Origin: Streptomyces sp. NRRL F-2580
Lineage (GTDB): Bacteria; Actinomycetota; Actinomycetes; Streptomycetales; Streptomycetaceae
Reading direction: 5' to 3'
DNA length: 64,000 nucleotides
Assembly: GCF_000720115.1 (NCBI RefSeq)
Contig: NZ_JOIR01000024.1
Location: 21,740 to 85,739, forward strand
Shown here: piece after piece, positions 26,259 to 34,195 of the stretch
Layout: each line of letters opens with the position of its first letter
How positions within the stretch are numbered: the stretch's first letter is position 1
The notes under the pieces: model-generated
Told to the model about the DNA's origin: nothing
Database searches by the model: none
The model's input: only the letters and a program-made list of their open reading frames with translations
Translations under genes and position numbers: made by a program

Positions 26259-27346
26259 GACGTCGCCTCCGCGCGCTTTCGAACCCAGTGGTTGAGCAGG
26301 GTCGCCAGGAGCAACATCGCCCCCAGGAAGAACTTGAACCAGTCCGGGTTCCACTCGGCGAACACGATGCCCTTGCTGACCATCCCGAAGATCAGCGCGC
26401 CCACCGCCGAACCGACCGCGGAGCCGTAGCCGCCGGTGATGAGACAGCCGCCGATGACCGCCGCGATGATGTAGATCAGCTCGTTGCCGACGCCCTCGCC
26501 GGACTGCACCACGTCGTACGAGAACAGCAGGTGCTGACCCGAGACCCAGGCGCCGAAGGCAACACCGAGATAGAGGCCGATCCTGGTCCTGGCGACCGGC
26601 ACACCGACCGCGCGGGCCGCGTCCTTGTTGCCGCCCACCGCGAAGATCCAGTTGCCGGCGCGGGTGCGCAGCAGGATCCAGGTGGCGGCCGCGACCAGGC
26701 CGAGCCACCAGAGGATGGTCACCTTGTAGTCGACGCCGCCGACGGTGAGCGACGAGGCGAACACCGCCCGGGCGGAGCTGAAGCCGTCCATGTCGGCGAT
26801 CGACTTCGTCGACACGGTGCCGCTGATCAGCTTGGTCAGGCCGAGGTTCAGTCCCGTCAGCATCAGGAACGTGCCGAGCGTGGTGATGAAGCTCGGCAGC
26901 TTCGTGCGGGTCAGCAGGACGCCGTTGAAGAACCCGACGGCCAGGGCCACCAGGAGTGAAACCCCGACGCCCACCCACACGTTGACGGACAGCTGGTAGC
27001 TGAACATCGAGGAGCACAGCGCCGAGCTCGTCACCAGGACGCCGGCCGACAGGTCGAACTCGCCGCCGATCATCAGCAGCGCCACCGGCACCGCCATGAC
27101 ACCCATCACCGACGCCGCGTACAGGACGGTGGAGAGGCTGGAGACGCGCAGGAAGCTGTCGGCGACGACCGCGAAGACCAGGAAGACGGCGACGGCGCCG
27201 ACCACCGAGCCCAGTTCCGGACGGCCCAGCAGCCTGCGCAGCGGTGACCGCCCCAGCAGGCGTTCGTCGGGCCGCGCGGTCGCGGCGGGCGGCGGGGGCA
27301 CCCCCGGCCCGGGTCCCTTGGCGAGCTTCTCGTCCAGGCGGTTCAT
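26255..27346 (-). CDS. Sugar-type ABC transporter permease
   Basis: This 363-residue membrane protein has about 10 hydrophobic helices and the branched-chain/ribose permease features [16 protein letters not shown] and [20 protein letters not shown]. The N-terminal 45 residues are a Pro/Arg-rich cytoplasmic extension. ATGA overlaps join it to the lipoprotein gene upstream and the ATPase gene downstream. With them it forms a CUT2-type sugar importer. Confidence 0.92.
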   Translation of the reverse strand: MNRLDEKLAKGPGPGVPPPPAATARPDERLLGRSPLRRLLGRPELGSVVGAVAVFLVFAVVADSFLRVSSLSTVLYAASVMGVMAVPVALLMIGGEFDLSAGVLVTSSALCSSMFSYQLSVNVWVGVGVSLLVALAVGFFNGVLLTRTKLPSFITTLGTFLMLTGLNLGLTKLISGTVSTKSIADMDGFSSARAVFASSLTVGGVDYKVTILWWLGLVAAATWILLRTRAGNWIFAVGGNKDAARAVGVPVARTRIGLYLGVAFGAWVSGQHLLFSYDVVQSGEGVGNELIYIIAAVIGGCLITGGYGSAVGSAVGALIFGMVSKGIVFAEWNPDWFKFFLGAMLLLATLLNHWVRKRAEATS

Positions 27347-28359
27347 CGGGTGCCGCGGGCGGTGTACTTCTCGAGCGCGGGCACATCCTTCTCGGTGACG
27401 ATCGCGGGCCCCGTCAGGACCGGCTTGCCACCGCCCAGGACATTCCCGTTCGTCTTGTACAGCCACAATTCGTCCACCGCGAGATAGCCCTGCAGATACG
27501 GCTGCTGATCGACCGCGAAGCCGACCTCTTCGGCCTTGAGCCTCTTGACCACTTCGGCGTTCAGGTCGAAGGTGTCCACTTCCGCCTTGCTCCCCGCGTC
27601 CTGCTTCGCCTTCACCGACACCGCCGCGATCGGTGCACCCAGGGTGATCACCGCGTCGATGTCATTGGACGCCTGCAGTTTCGCACTCAGCGAGGACTGC
27701 GCACCGGGTGCGTTGGTGCCTTCGACATTCAGGTTCTCCACCGATCCCTCGAATGTCTTCTTCACTCCGGCGCACCGTTGTTCCAGCGAGACATTGCCCT
27801 GCTCGTGGATTACGCACAGCGCCTTCTTCTTCCCGCGCCGGCTTAATTCCTGACCCACTGCTTCACCCGCCACCGACTCATCCTGACCGATGTGGCCGAG
27901 CGCACCGAACTTCGTGGAGAACTCCGCTCCGGAATTGATCGTCACCACCGGAATCCCCGCTGCCGCGGCCTTGCCCAGGACGTCCTTCATGGCCTCCGGC
28001 TTGGCCAGCGTCACCACGATCCCGTCGACCTTCTTGTCCACGAACGACTGGACCAGCTCGGCCTGCCCCTTGGCCTCCTTGTCGTTGGCGTAGAGGAATT
28101 CGACATTGTCCTTCCGGGCCGCCTCCTTGGCTCCGCTCTGCACGATGTCCCAGAACGTGTCCCCTTCACCGGAGTGCGTCACCATCGCAATCTTCAGCCG
28201 AGGTGTGTTCACGTCCCGGGCGCTCCCGCCGGCGTCACCGGAGCCGGCTTCGTCGGCCTTGCCGCCGGAGCTGCTGCACCCGGCCACGAGCGCGATCACC
28301 GCCATGCAGGCCGCGATCCCCGTCGTCCTGCGCTTGTTGCCACTGCGTACTGCACGCAC
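27343..28359 (-). CDS. Sugar-binding lipoprotein of the ABC transporter (contains TTA codon)
   Basis: This 338-residue periplasmic-binding-protein family 1 protein has a lipoprotein signal peptide ([16 protein letters not shown], lipidated Cys28). The mature part has [20 protein letters not shown] and [20 protein letters not shown], typical of ribose/fructose/inositol-binding proteins. It starts with GTG, with GTGGAA 6 nt upstream. Codon 172 (27844-27846) is TTA, the rare leucine codon read by the bldA tRNA in Streptomyces, so expression is probably tied to development. It lies 72 bp downstream of the A-PCP gene, probably in the same transcript. Confidence 0.92.
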   Translation of the reverse strand: MRAVRSGNKRRTTGIAACMAVIALVAGCSSSGGKADEAGSGDAGGSARDVNTPRLKIAMVTHSGEGDTFWDIVQSGAKEAARKDNVEFLYANDKEAKGQAELVQSFVDKKVDGIVVTLAKPEAMKDVLGKAAAAGIPVVTINSGAEFSTKFGALGHIGQDESVAGEAVGQELSRRGKKKALCVIHEQGNVSLEQRCAGVKKTFEGSVENLNVEGTNAPGAQSSLSAKLQASNDIDAVITLGAPIAAVSVKAKQDAGSKAEVDTFDLNAEVVKRLKAEEVGFAVDQQPYLQGYLAVDELWLYKTNGNVLGGGKPVLTGPAIVTEKDVPALEKYTARGTR

Positions 28360-28431
28360 GTTGTTCCACCCAATTCCTCAGGCCGCCCCGTGGCGGCTGG
28401 AGTTCGTACACGGCGTCCGACGACCGGTCGT

Positions 28432-30312
28432 TCAGCGGTCGGCGGCCGCACCCACCGAGGTCGCCGCCTGGGCCCGTACGCGCTCGACGAAGTCACCGAG
28501 CCGCGGTGCTTCGAACAGGGCGCGCGCGCCGATCTGTGCACCGATCTCCGTGCGCGTGCGGCGGATGACCTTCGAGACCAGCAGGGAATGTCCGCCGAGG
28601 TCGAAGAAGTCGTCCCCGAGGCCGACTTCGGGGACTCCGAGTTCTTCGGCCCAGATGCCCGCCACGACCGCCTGCAGGGAATCGCCCTGGGGGGCGTCCT
28701 GCGCGGCGGGGGAAGCGGTGCGGGAGGCCTCGCGGGCCTGTTCGAGCAGGGCCTTGCGGTCGACCTTGCCGTTGGGCGTCAGCGGCATGGAGTCCACGAT
28801 GCGCAAGTCGTTGGGAACCATGTGGCCGGGCAGCCGCTCGGTCAGGAACGCCCGCAGGCCGTCCGTGCCCGGGCCGCCGGGTCGTACGGTCGCCCATGCC
28901 AGCAGCCGGGATCCCACCGAGTTGCCGGTGTCGGTCGCGACGCAGGCGTCGATGACGTCCGGGTGGGCCTTCAGCGCCGCACCGACTTCGCCCAGTTCGA
29001 CGCGGTAGCCGCGGACCTTCACCTGCTCGTCGCGCCGCCCCACGTAGAAGAGCCGTCCGTCGGCGTCCGCTCGCGCGAGATCGCCGCTGAGGTAGGTCCG
29101 CCGCTGGTCGTCGGGACCCCAGGCCGCCATGCGGAAGCTGCGCGCGGTGGCGTCGTCGTCGCCGAAGTACCCGCGTGCCAGGCCGGGCCCGGAGATCCAG
29201 ATCTCGCCGACCTCCCCCACGGGGGTCGGTGCGCCGTCCTCGTCCCGCAGCGACACGTCCAGGTCGGGGAGCGGCACACCGATGGGGCTGCCCGCGCCGG
29301 CGGCGGCGTCCTGCGCCGTGATGGGGCAGTACGTGACGTGGACCGTCGTCTCGGTGATCCCGTACATGTTCACCACGCGCGGCTGCTCGTCGCCCCGGCG
29401 GGCGAACCATCCGCTCAGCGTGGCCGGGTCGAGGCGTTCACCTCCGAGCACGATCAGCCGCAGGCGGTCGAGGCCGGCGGGCCGCACCTCGTCGGCGCCG
29501 GTCAGTGCCGCCAGGGCCGAGGGCGTCTGGCTCAGTACCGTGACGCCTTCGCGGTCCATCAGGTCGAGCAGCTCGTCGGGGGCACGGGCCTCGTCGTCCT
29601 CGACGACGACGAGACGACCGCCGAACAGCAACGCCCCCCACATCTCCCACACGGAGAAGTCGAAAGCGTAGGAGTGCAGCATCGTCCAGACGTCCTCGGC
29701 ACCGAGGTCGTAGATCGCCGACGACTCGGCCATCAGCCGCGTGACGTTGCGGTGCGTGATCTTCACGCCCTTGGGCGTGCCGGTCGAGCCCGACGTGAAC
29801 ATCACGTAGGCGAGGTCGTCAGGGGCGACCTCGACGCTCAGCGCCGGAAGGTCCGAATCCGCGGCGTCGCCGACGAGCACGAACGATCCGGTGTGCCACG
29901 CCTTCGCCCGCACGACGAGTTCGTCGTCGGTCACGATCACGCCCGCCCCGACCCGTTCGGCGAGGCTCGCGTGGCGGGTGTCGGGGTACCGGGGGTCGAG
30001 CGGCACGTAGGCGGCGCCCGCCATCAGCACGCCGAGGATCGCGGGGATGACCAGGCGGCGCTGGACGAGCACCGGGACGAGGTCACCGGGGCGCACGCCT
30101 GCCGCGACCAGACGGGCGGCCATGCGTCCTGCCAGGTCGTGCAGTTCCTCGTAGGTCATGGAGGTTCCACCGGCGGTGAGCGCGGTGGCCCGGGGGCTCC
30201 CGGCGGCCTGACGGGCGAACCACGTGTGCAGCGTGTCTGCGGATGCCTCGGGCTTCGCCGTTGGACGCGCTAGGTCGTTGACTTCCGGCACAATTTCCCC
30301 CAGAGATTGCAT
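28432..30312 (-). CDS. NRPS module A-PCP (Thr-like adenylation code)
   Basis: A 626-residue protein. Residues 25-510 are an adenylation domain (MFTSGSTGTPKGVKITH; YGITETTVHVTY; TYLSGDLAR; LTPNGKVDRKALL). Residues 540-615 are a PCP with FFDLGGHSLLVSKV. Manual alignment to GrsA gives the binding-pocket residues D-F-W-S-V-G-M-V-H, differing from the Thr code DFWNVGMVH only at position 4, so Thr or a close analogue is likely. There is no condensation domain, so it supplies an amino acid to a C domain in trans or acts as a loading/modification platform. The upstream 431-bp gap contains a candidate promoter. Confidence 0.9.
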   Translation of the reverse strand: MQSLGEIVPEVNDLARPTAKPEASADTLHTWFARQAAGSPRATALTAGGTSMTYEELHDLAGRMAARLVAAGVRPGDLVPVLVQRRLVIPAILGVLMAGAAYVPLDPRYPDTRHASLAERVGAGVIVTDDELVVRAKAWHTGSFVLVGDAADSDLPALSVEVAPDDLAYVMFTSGSTGTPKGVKITHRNVTRLMAESSAIYDLGAEDVWTMLHSYAFDFSVWEMWGALLFGGRLVVVEDDEARAPDELLDLMDREGVTVLSQTPSALAALTGADEVRPAGLDRLRLIVLGGERLDPATLSGWFARRGDEQPRVVNMYGITETTVHVTYCPITAQDAAAGAGSPIGVPLPDLDVSLRDEDGAPTPVGEVGEIWISGPGLARGYFGDDDATARSFRMAAWGPDDQRRTYLSGDLARADADGRLFYVGRRDEQVKVRGYRVELGEVGAALKAHPDVIDACVATDTGNSVGSRLLAWATVRPGGPGTDGLRAFLTERLPGHMVPNDLRIVDSMPLTPNGKVDRKALLEQAREASRTASPAAQDAPQGDSLQAVVAGIWAEELGVPEVGLGDDFFDLGGHSLLVSKVIRRTRTEIGAQIGARALFEAPRLGDFVERVRAQAATSVGAAADR

Positions 30313-30743
30313 TTAACCTGACTTCGGATTGCAGAAGATAATAGACGAACTTCGTCGTGTCACCGCGAGTAATTCCGCTTGACTCGGGATGGTTCGTCCC
30401 ATTCTGCCGACGTGGGATTTTCCACACCGGCGCACTGTTCGATCGAGATCATTCGGCGTCCGTCCGCCGCGTTGCGAGGTGGGGACACCTCGCCACCAGG
30501 CCTGCCGTAGGGGCGACTTCAGCGGGGACGGGCGCACCATTTGGCCCCATTCGGTAATTTCGCCCATTCATTCACAACCGAACGTGTGTAGTCTACAACC
30601 TGCTGATGTCGCGCTATAAGCGTGCCCATTCCGGCTGCAATCACCAGGCGCTGAGGCTCGCGTTTGACGTACGAAATCCGCTTGCGGACATTCGCCTCCG
30701 GAAAGGCGGACTCGTCGCGGTCGGAAGGCCCGGGATCTGGACA
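30313..30743. other. Regulatory gap between thioesterase and A-PCP genes
   Basis: This is the longest break in the minus-strand cluster genes between 25.4 and 57.7 kb. It is AT-richer near 30315-30450 and 30560-30610 (GTGTGTAGTCTACAACC, an imperfect palindrome at about 30585-30601). No gene is supported. It separates the main operon from the A-PCP/transporter unit. Confidence 0.45.
30338..30356 (-). promoter_or_regulatory. Candidate -10 box with adjacent palindrome upstream of A-PCP gene
   Basis: On the minus strand TATTAT (30338-30343), about 25 nt before the ATG, directly abuts the palindrome GACGAA-C-TTCGTC (30344-30356). No good -35 is seen, so an activator bound to the palindrome is conceivable. 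Confidence 0.35.
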
Positions 30744-31514
30744 TCAGCCGGCCGGTTCGGCGATCGCGGCGAAGCGGCGCTCGACCGCCTCGACGTACTG
30801 CCGCCGGTTGACGGGATCGAAGAGGGCGAAGTGGCCGCCGGGGACGACGTGCACCTCGCACTCCGCGGCCGAGTGGGCGCCCCACCCCGCCAGCACGTCC
30901 TGGTTGACCAGACGGTCCTCTCGTCCGCACAGGACGGTGATGGGTGCGTCGATGCGCAGGCCCCTGCTCCGCTCGGCGCTCTCCCTGCCGAGCCTGAGGT
31001 CCGCGCGCAGGTTGTCCAGGAGGGCCGTGCGCCATGCCGTGTCCTCCAGGATCGCGGACGGCATGTCCCCGCCGAGTTCGAGCAGCCGCAGGACGTCCTC
31101 GTCGCTGGAGTGCTCGGAGAGCCAGCCGATGCCGTCGCGCGGCTCCTGCCCTGACGCGATCAGACCGACGCAGTGCTCGCCGAGGGCGTGCGCGAGGTGG
31201 AGACCGAGCGTCGCGCCCAGGCTGTGACCGAGTATCAGCGTGGGCAGTTCGGGCAGACGGATCGCCTCGAGGCTGGTGAGCACCTCGTCCAGGGTGGCGC
31301 CGGGCGGCTCGGTCCTGCGGCGCTCCCGGCCCGGGAGCGTGAGCCCGAGTATCTCGACGTCGTCGGGGAGATCACCGAGCAGCCGCAGGTAGCGGTTGGG
31401 ACCACCGCCGGAGTGCGGCACGACGAGGAGCCGGGCGCGGGGTACGGGCACGGGCTCCCCGTACGGTCGCAGCCGCGACCACCATGGTGGCTGGGCGGTC
31501 GTTCGAACGCGCAC
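30744..31514 (-). CDS. Type II thioesterase (canonical Ser)
   Basis: This 256-residue alpha/beta hydrolase is of the NRPS-associated type. It has LLVVPHSGGGPNRYLRLLGD at the N-terminus, nucleophile elbow ILGHSLGATLGLH, acid region VLCGREDRLV and catalytic His in PGGHFALFDP. It removes wrong or stalled groups from carrier domains. It begins with GTG, preceded by AGGAAGG 9 nt upstream. It is the last gene of the main operon, 18 bp after the PPTase gene. The cluster therefore has two type II thioesterases with different nucleophiles (see 20418-21167). Confidence 0.93.
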   Translation of the reverse strand: MRVRTTAQPPWWSRLRPYGEPVPVPRARLLVVPHSGGGPNRYLRLLGDLPDDVEILGLTLPGRERRRTEPPGATLDEVLTSLEAIRLPELPTLILGHSLGATLGLHLAHALGEHCVGLIASGQEPRDGIGWLSEHSSDEDVLRLLELGGDMPSAILEDTAWRTALLDNLRADLRLGRESAERSRGLRIDAPITVLCGREDRLVNQDVLAGWGAHSAAECEVHVVPGGHFALFDPVNRRQYVEAVERRFAAIAEPAG

Positions 31515-31532
31515 TGTGGGGGCCTTCCTGGA

Positions 31533-32258
31533 TCAGATGTGGTGGCGATGGACGGCGACGGCGGCGGCCATGTCGTCCGCTTCGAGGGGAACGTCGGCGA
31601 TCTGCCAGCCCGGCGGGGCGGCCGGCTCCGGTGTCGCGCCGACGTAGTCCTCCGAGAGCGGCCGCGAGAGACCGGTTCCGATGCCCTTCAGGTAGGCCTC
31701 CTTCCGGCACCAGGTGCGGGTGAAGGCCCGTGGCAGCTCGGACCCGGGGAGCTTGCCCAGTTCGGCGCGCTCGGTGGGGTGCAGGGACCCGACGAGCGGC
31801 GCCGCGGCCTCGGCGGTCGCGGTCTTCTCCACGTCCACGCCCACGGGCGTGGCTGCCACGGCGATGAGTCCCAGGTGCTCGCTGTGGCTCAGGGAGAAGT
31901 GCAGGGGATCGCCCGATACGCCCGGCCGGCCGTGCGGTTCGCCGCAGCCCGGGCAGGCCCGGCGGGTGAACGGCACGGCGGCCGGGGCCACACCGAGGAG
32001 ACGGCCGAGGACGAGCCGCAGCGCGAAGTGGGTCACCGCGTACGTGTCCCTGTCCTCGCTGCGGCGGAACCGGGCGGCCCGGGCCCGCTCCTCCTCGCTG
32101 AGCACCGCCGCCAGGGCGCCTTCCCACTCCCCCGCCAAGTCCTCGGCGTGCACCAGGAACAGGGAGGGACAGGGTTCCGGTCCCGCTACCGGGACCGGAC
32201 CCCCTGACGGCAGTGCGATGGCGTCTCCCGGGGAGAGCCGCACGACGGACGGGATCAC
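31533..32258 (-). CDS. Sfp-type 4'-phosphopantetheinyl transferase
   Basis: This 241-residue PPTase has the conserved motifs HFSLSHSEHLGLIAVA, GVDVEK (Mg-binding Asp/Glu) and WCRKEAYLKGIGTGLS. It transfers phosphopantetheine from CoA to the carrier domains of the cluster's synthetases. The GTG start at 32258 shares GTGA with the stop of the NDPK-like gene (4-bp overlap), which fixes the start. Its presence in the operon makes the cluster self-sufficient for carrier activation. Confidence 0.93.
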   Translation of the reverse strand: MIPSVVRLSPGDAIALPSGGPVPVAGPEPCPSLFLVHAEDLAGEWEGALAAVLSEEERARAARFRRSEDRDTYAVTHFALRLVLGRLLGVAPAAVPFTRRACPGCGEPHGRPGVSGDPLHFSLSHSEHLGLIAVAATPVGVDVEKTATAEAAAPLVGSLHPTERAELGKLPGSELPRAFTRTWCRKEAYLKGIGTGLSRPLSEDYVGATPEPAAPPGWQIADVPLEADDMAAAVAVHRHHI

Positions 32259-33229
32259 GTCAGCCAGGAGTCCGGTGCCGGGTTGCCGATCACCTTGATG
32301 GCGCCGGGCTCGTCCTCCTGGATGTGGCTGGCGCCCACGATGGCGAGATCCCAGACGTCCAGCTTGAGTTCGAGCGAGCCGAGGACACTGGCGAACTCCC
32401 GCCACGGCAGCAGTTCACCGCGCTCCGCACCCTCCAGCCACGCCCGGATCCGCCCCGCGGGCTCCGCGAGGTCGGGACGCTCGGCGGCGCGCTCCGCGAC
32501 CAGCTCGTCGATGCGCCGCGCGGCGGCCGCACGGTCGAGGATGACCCCGCCGAACTCGCCGGAGTGCAGCACGCGGTCGAGGAGCTCCTCGTCCGCCGGG
32601 GACGGGACGCCTTCCGCCAGCCGGCCGAGCAGCCGGTGACGCGGTGCGGGATCCATCAGCAGGTTCAGCTCGCGGACCAGGTCGGCCGGCTCATCGGCAC
32701 AGTGGATCATGCTGCACAGCCGGTTGGGCCGCTTCAGGAGGCTGCGCAGGCTGTCCGCGGCCTGCTGCGAGATGTCCGCCTTCCCCTTGAGCGAGCTGAG
32801 GTGGACGGTCGCGGGGACGGCGTGGCTGCCGTGGCTGCGCAGGAGCAGCATCAGGGTGGGGCCGGCCTGCAGCACGATGTCGTTGACGGCGAGGCGGTCC
32901 AGCGAGGCCAGTGTGTGCTGGTGCCGCCAGAGTTCACGGCCCGTGTGCCGGTTGAAGTGGAACATCTCGGCGCCGACGACGCTGAAGTCGTGATCGGCGA
33001 GGAAGTCCAGGATGACCTTGAGCTTCCCGGTGGCCATGCCGTCGGGCTTGACCAGCATCAGCGCGGAGCGGTGCAGGACCTCGTCCCGCCGGCCGCCGAA
33101 GGCCTCCTGGCACTCGCTCAACCCCTCGCGGAAACAGGTGTCGAGCTCGTAGTGGTACGCCTTGACCGGCATACGCGTGAGGGTGCTCCAGTTCGTGGGG
33201 CCCATGTCGCCTATCACTCTCTCGTTCAT
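32255..33229 (-). CDS. Nucleoside-diphosphate-kinase-like protein with C-terminal extension
   Basis: A 324-residue protein whose residues 55-190 resemble NDP kinase: ALMLVKPDGMATGKLKVILD (KPDG at 61-64), VVGAEMFHFNRH, and LCSMIHCADEPADLVREL, placing His176 where NDPK carries its phospho-histidine (normally NxxHGSDS). The nucleotide-contact residues around the histidine are changed. Both the 50-residue N-terminus and the 130-residue C-terminus are foreign to NDPK (about 140-150 residues). The gene lies between an HprK-like kinase and the PPTase. A role in phosphoryl transfer within the pathway is inferred; classical NDPK housekeeping is unlikely. Confidence 0.75.
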   Translation of the reverse strand: MNERVIGDMGPTNWSTLTRMPVKAYHYELDTCFREGLSECQEAFGGRRDEVLHRSALMLVKPDGMATGKLKVILDFLADHDFSVVGAEMFHFNRHTGRELWRHQHTLASLDRLAVNDIVLQAGPTLMLLLRSHGSHAVPATVHLSSLKGKADISQQAADSLRSLLKRPNRLCSMIHCADEPADLVRELNLLMDPAPRHRLLGRLAEGVPSPADEELLDRVLHSGEFGGVILDRAAAARRIDELVAERAAERPDLAEPAGRIRAWLEGAERGELLPWREFASVLGSLELKLDVWDLAIVGASHIQEDEPGAIKVIGNPAPDSWLT

Positions 33230-33247
33230 GGTGGTGCGGGTCCGGTG

Positions 33248-34192
33248 TCAGCCGTGCAGCACTGCTGCCAGGCGTTCGAAATTGCTGTCCAGGTCGGTGG
33301 AGAGACCGAACTGGAGGACTGTCATGTCCGAGAGCCGCGCGCGCAGGTCGCTCTCCACCTGCTCCAGTACGGCGGGGCTGTCCTTGCCCGCCGCGAAGTC
33401 GCTGCGGCACAGGTCGAGTACCGCGTCGACCTCCAGTGGCCGGACCGTCTCGTGCTCCCGGGTCAGGACGAGCAGGGCCCGCGGGCGTACGGCGGACCGC
33501 AACCGGCTCTCGTAGACGGCGGGCCATTCGACGCGCTTCTTGTCGCGCGCGGGAACCTGTGCGGCCGGCGCGTCGGCGAGCTCCGGCCTGCTCTTGATCA
33601 GAGCCGGGTCGAGGTAGGCACAGCGGGGGTATCCCCAGAACCGGCCCTCCGTGTCGTCGATGTGCCGCATCATGGCGTCCTCGCCGGCGAAGTCCGCGCC
33701 CTTGAAGAGGCCCCATGCGGTGAACGTCGACTTGCCGACACCGCTGTCCGCGGTCACCAGGGCGGCGCGGCCGTCGACGGACAGCGCGCCGGCGTGCAGC
33801 CCGTAGTGCCGGTCGGAGCGGAGCGTGAGGACGAGGAAGGCCTTCTCGACGAGCCAGCGGCCCCACACGACGGGGTCGTCGAGGTCGGAGCGGGCCAGCG
33901 TCACCCGTACCGTCCAGCGCCCGGGGGTGATCGCCGCCCGGGAGCTTCCGGTGTCGAGGACGACCACGTCCGAGGTGTCCCAGTGCTCCGGGAAGTAGGG
34001 CGGCGGCACGGCTTCGCGGTCCGTGTCGGTCAGCTCGATGGACAGGTGCACGGTCTGCGGCGTCCACGGCGACCGGGTCGCGTCGCCGGTCCGCAGCGGG
34101 GCACCGAAGAGCCGGCCCACCACGGCCTCGGCTTCCGGGGGCGCCGTGCAGGCGACCTGGTACCCGTAGAACTCGTAAAGGTCTTCTCGCAT
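33248..34192 (-). CDS. HprK-like kinase (stand-alone)
   Basis: A 314-residue protein resembling the C-terminal kinase domain of HPr kinase/phosphorylase. P-loop ADSGVGKST at 148-156 follows the strand HAGALSVDGRAALVT, and a second acidic motif is FAGEDAMMRH. The N-terminal part (EFYGYQVACTAPPEAEAVVG, then VWGRWLVEKAFLVLTLRSDR) is shared with the C-terminal half of the FkbH fusion protein at 39617-41695, so the two are paralogues. HprK-like enzymes phosphorylate Ser hydroxyls in HPr or in lasso peptides (paeninodin type). Here the target may be a carrier-bound Ser/Thr or the product. It lies 3 bp from the aminopeptidase gene. Confidence 0.82.
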   Translation of the reverse strand: MREDLYEFYGYQVACTAPPEAEAVVGRLFGAPLRTGDATRSPWTPQTVHLSIELTDTDREAVPPPYFPEHWDTSDVVVLDTGSSRAAITPGRWTVRVTLARSDLDDPVVWGRWLVEKAFLVLTLRSDRHYGLHAGALSVDGRAALVTADSGVGKSTFTAWGLFKGADFAGEDAMMRHIDDTEGRFWGYPRCAYLDPALIKSRPELADAPAAQVPARDKKRVEWPAVYESRLRSAVRPRALLVLTREHETVRPLEVDAVLDLCRSDFAAGKDSPAVLEQVESDLRARLSDMTVLQFGLSTDLDSNFERLAAVLHG

Positions 34193-34195
34193 GCG

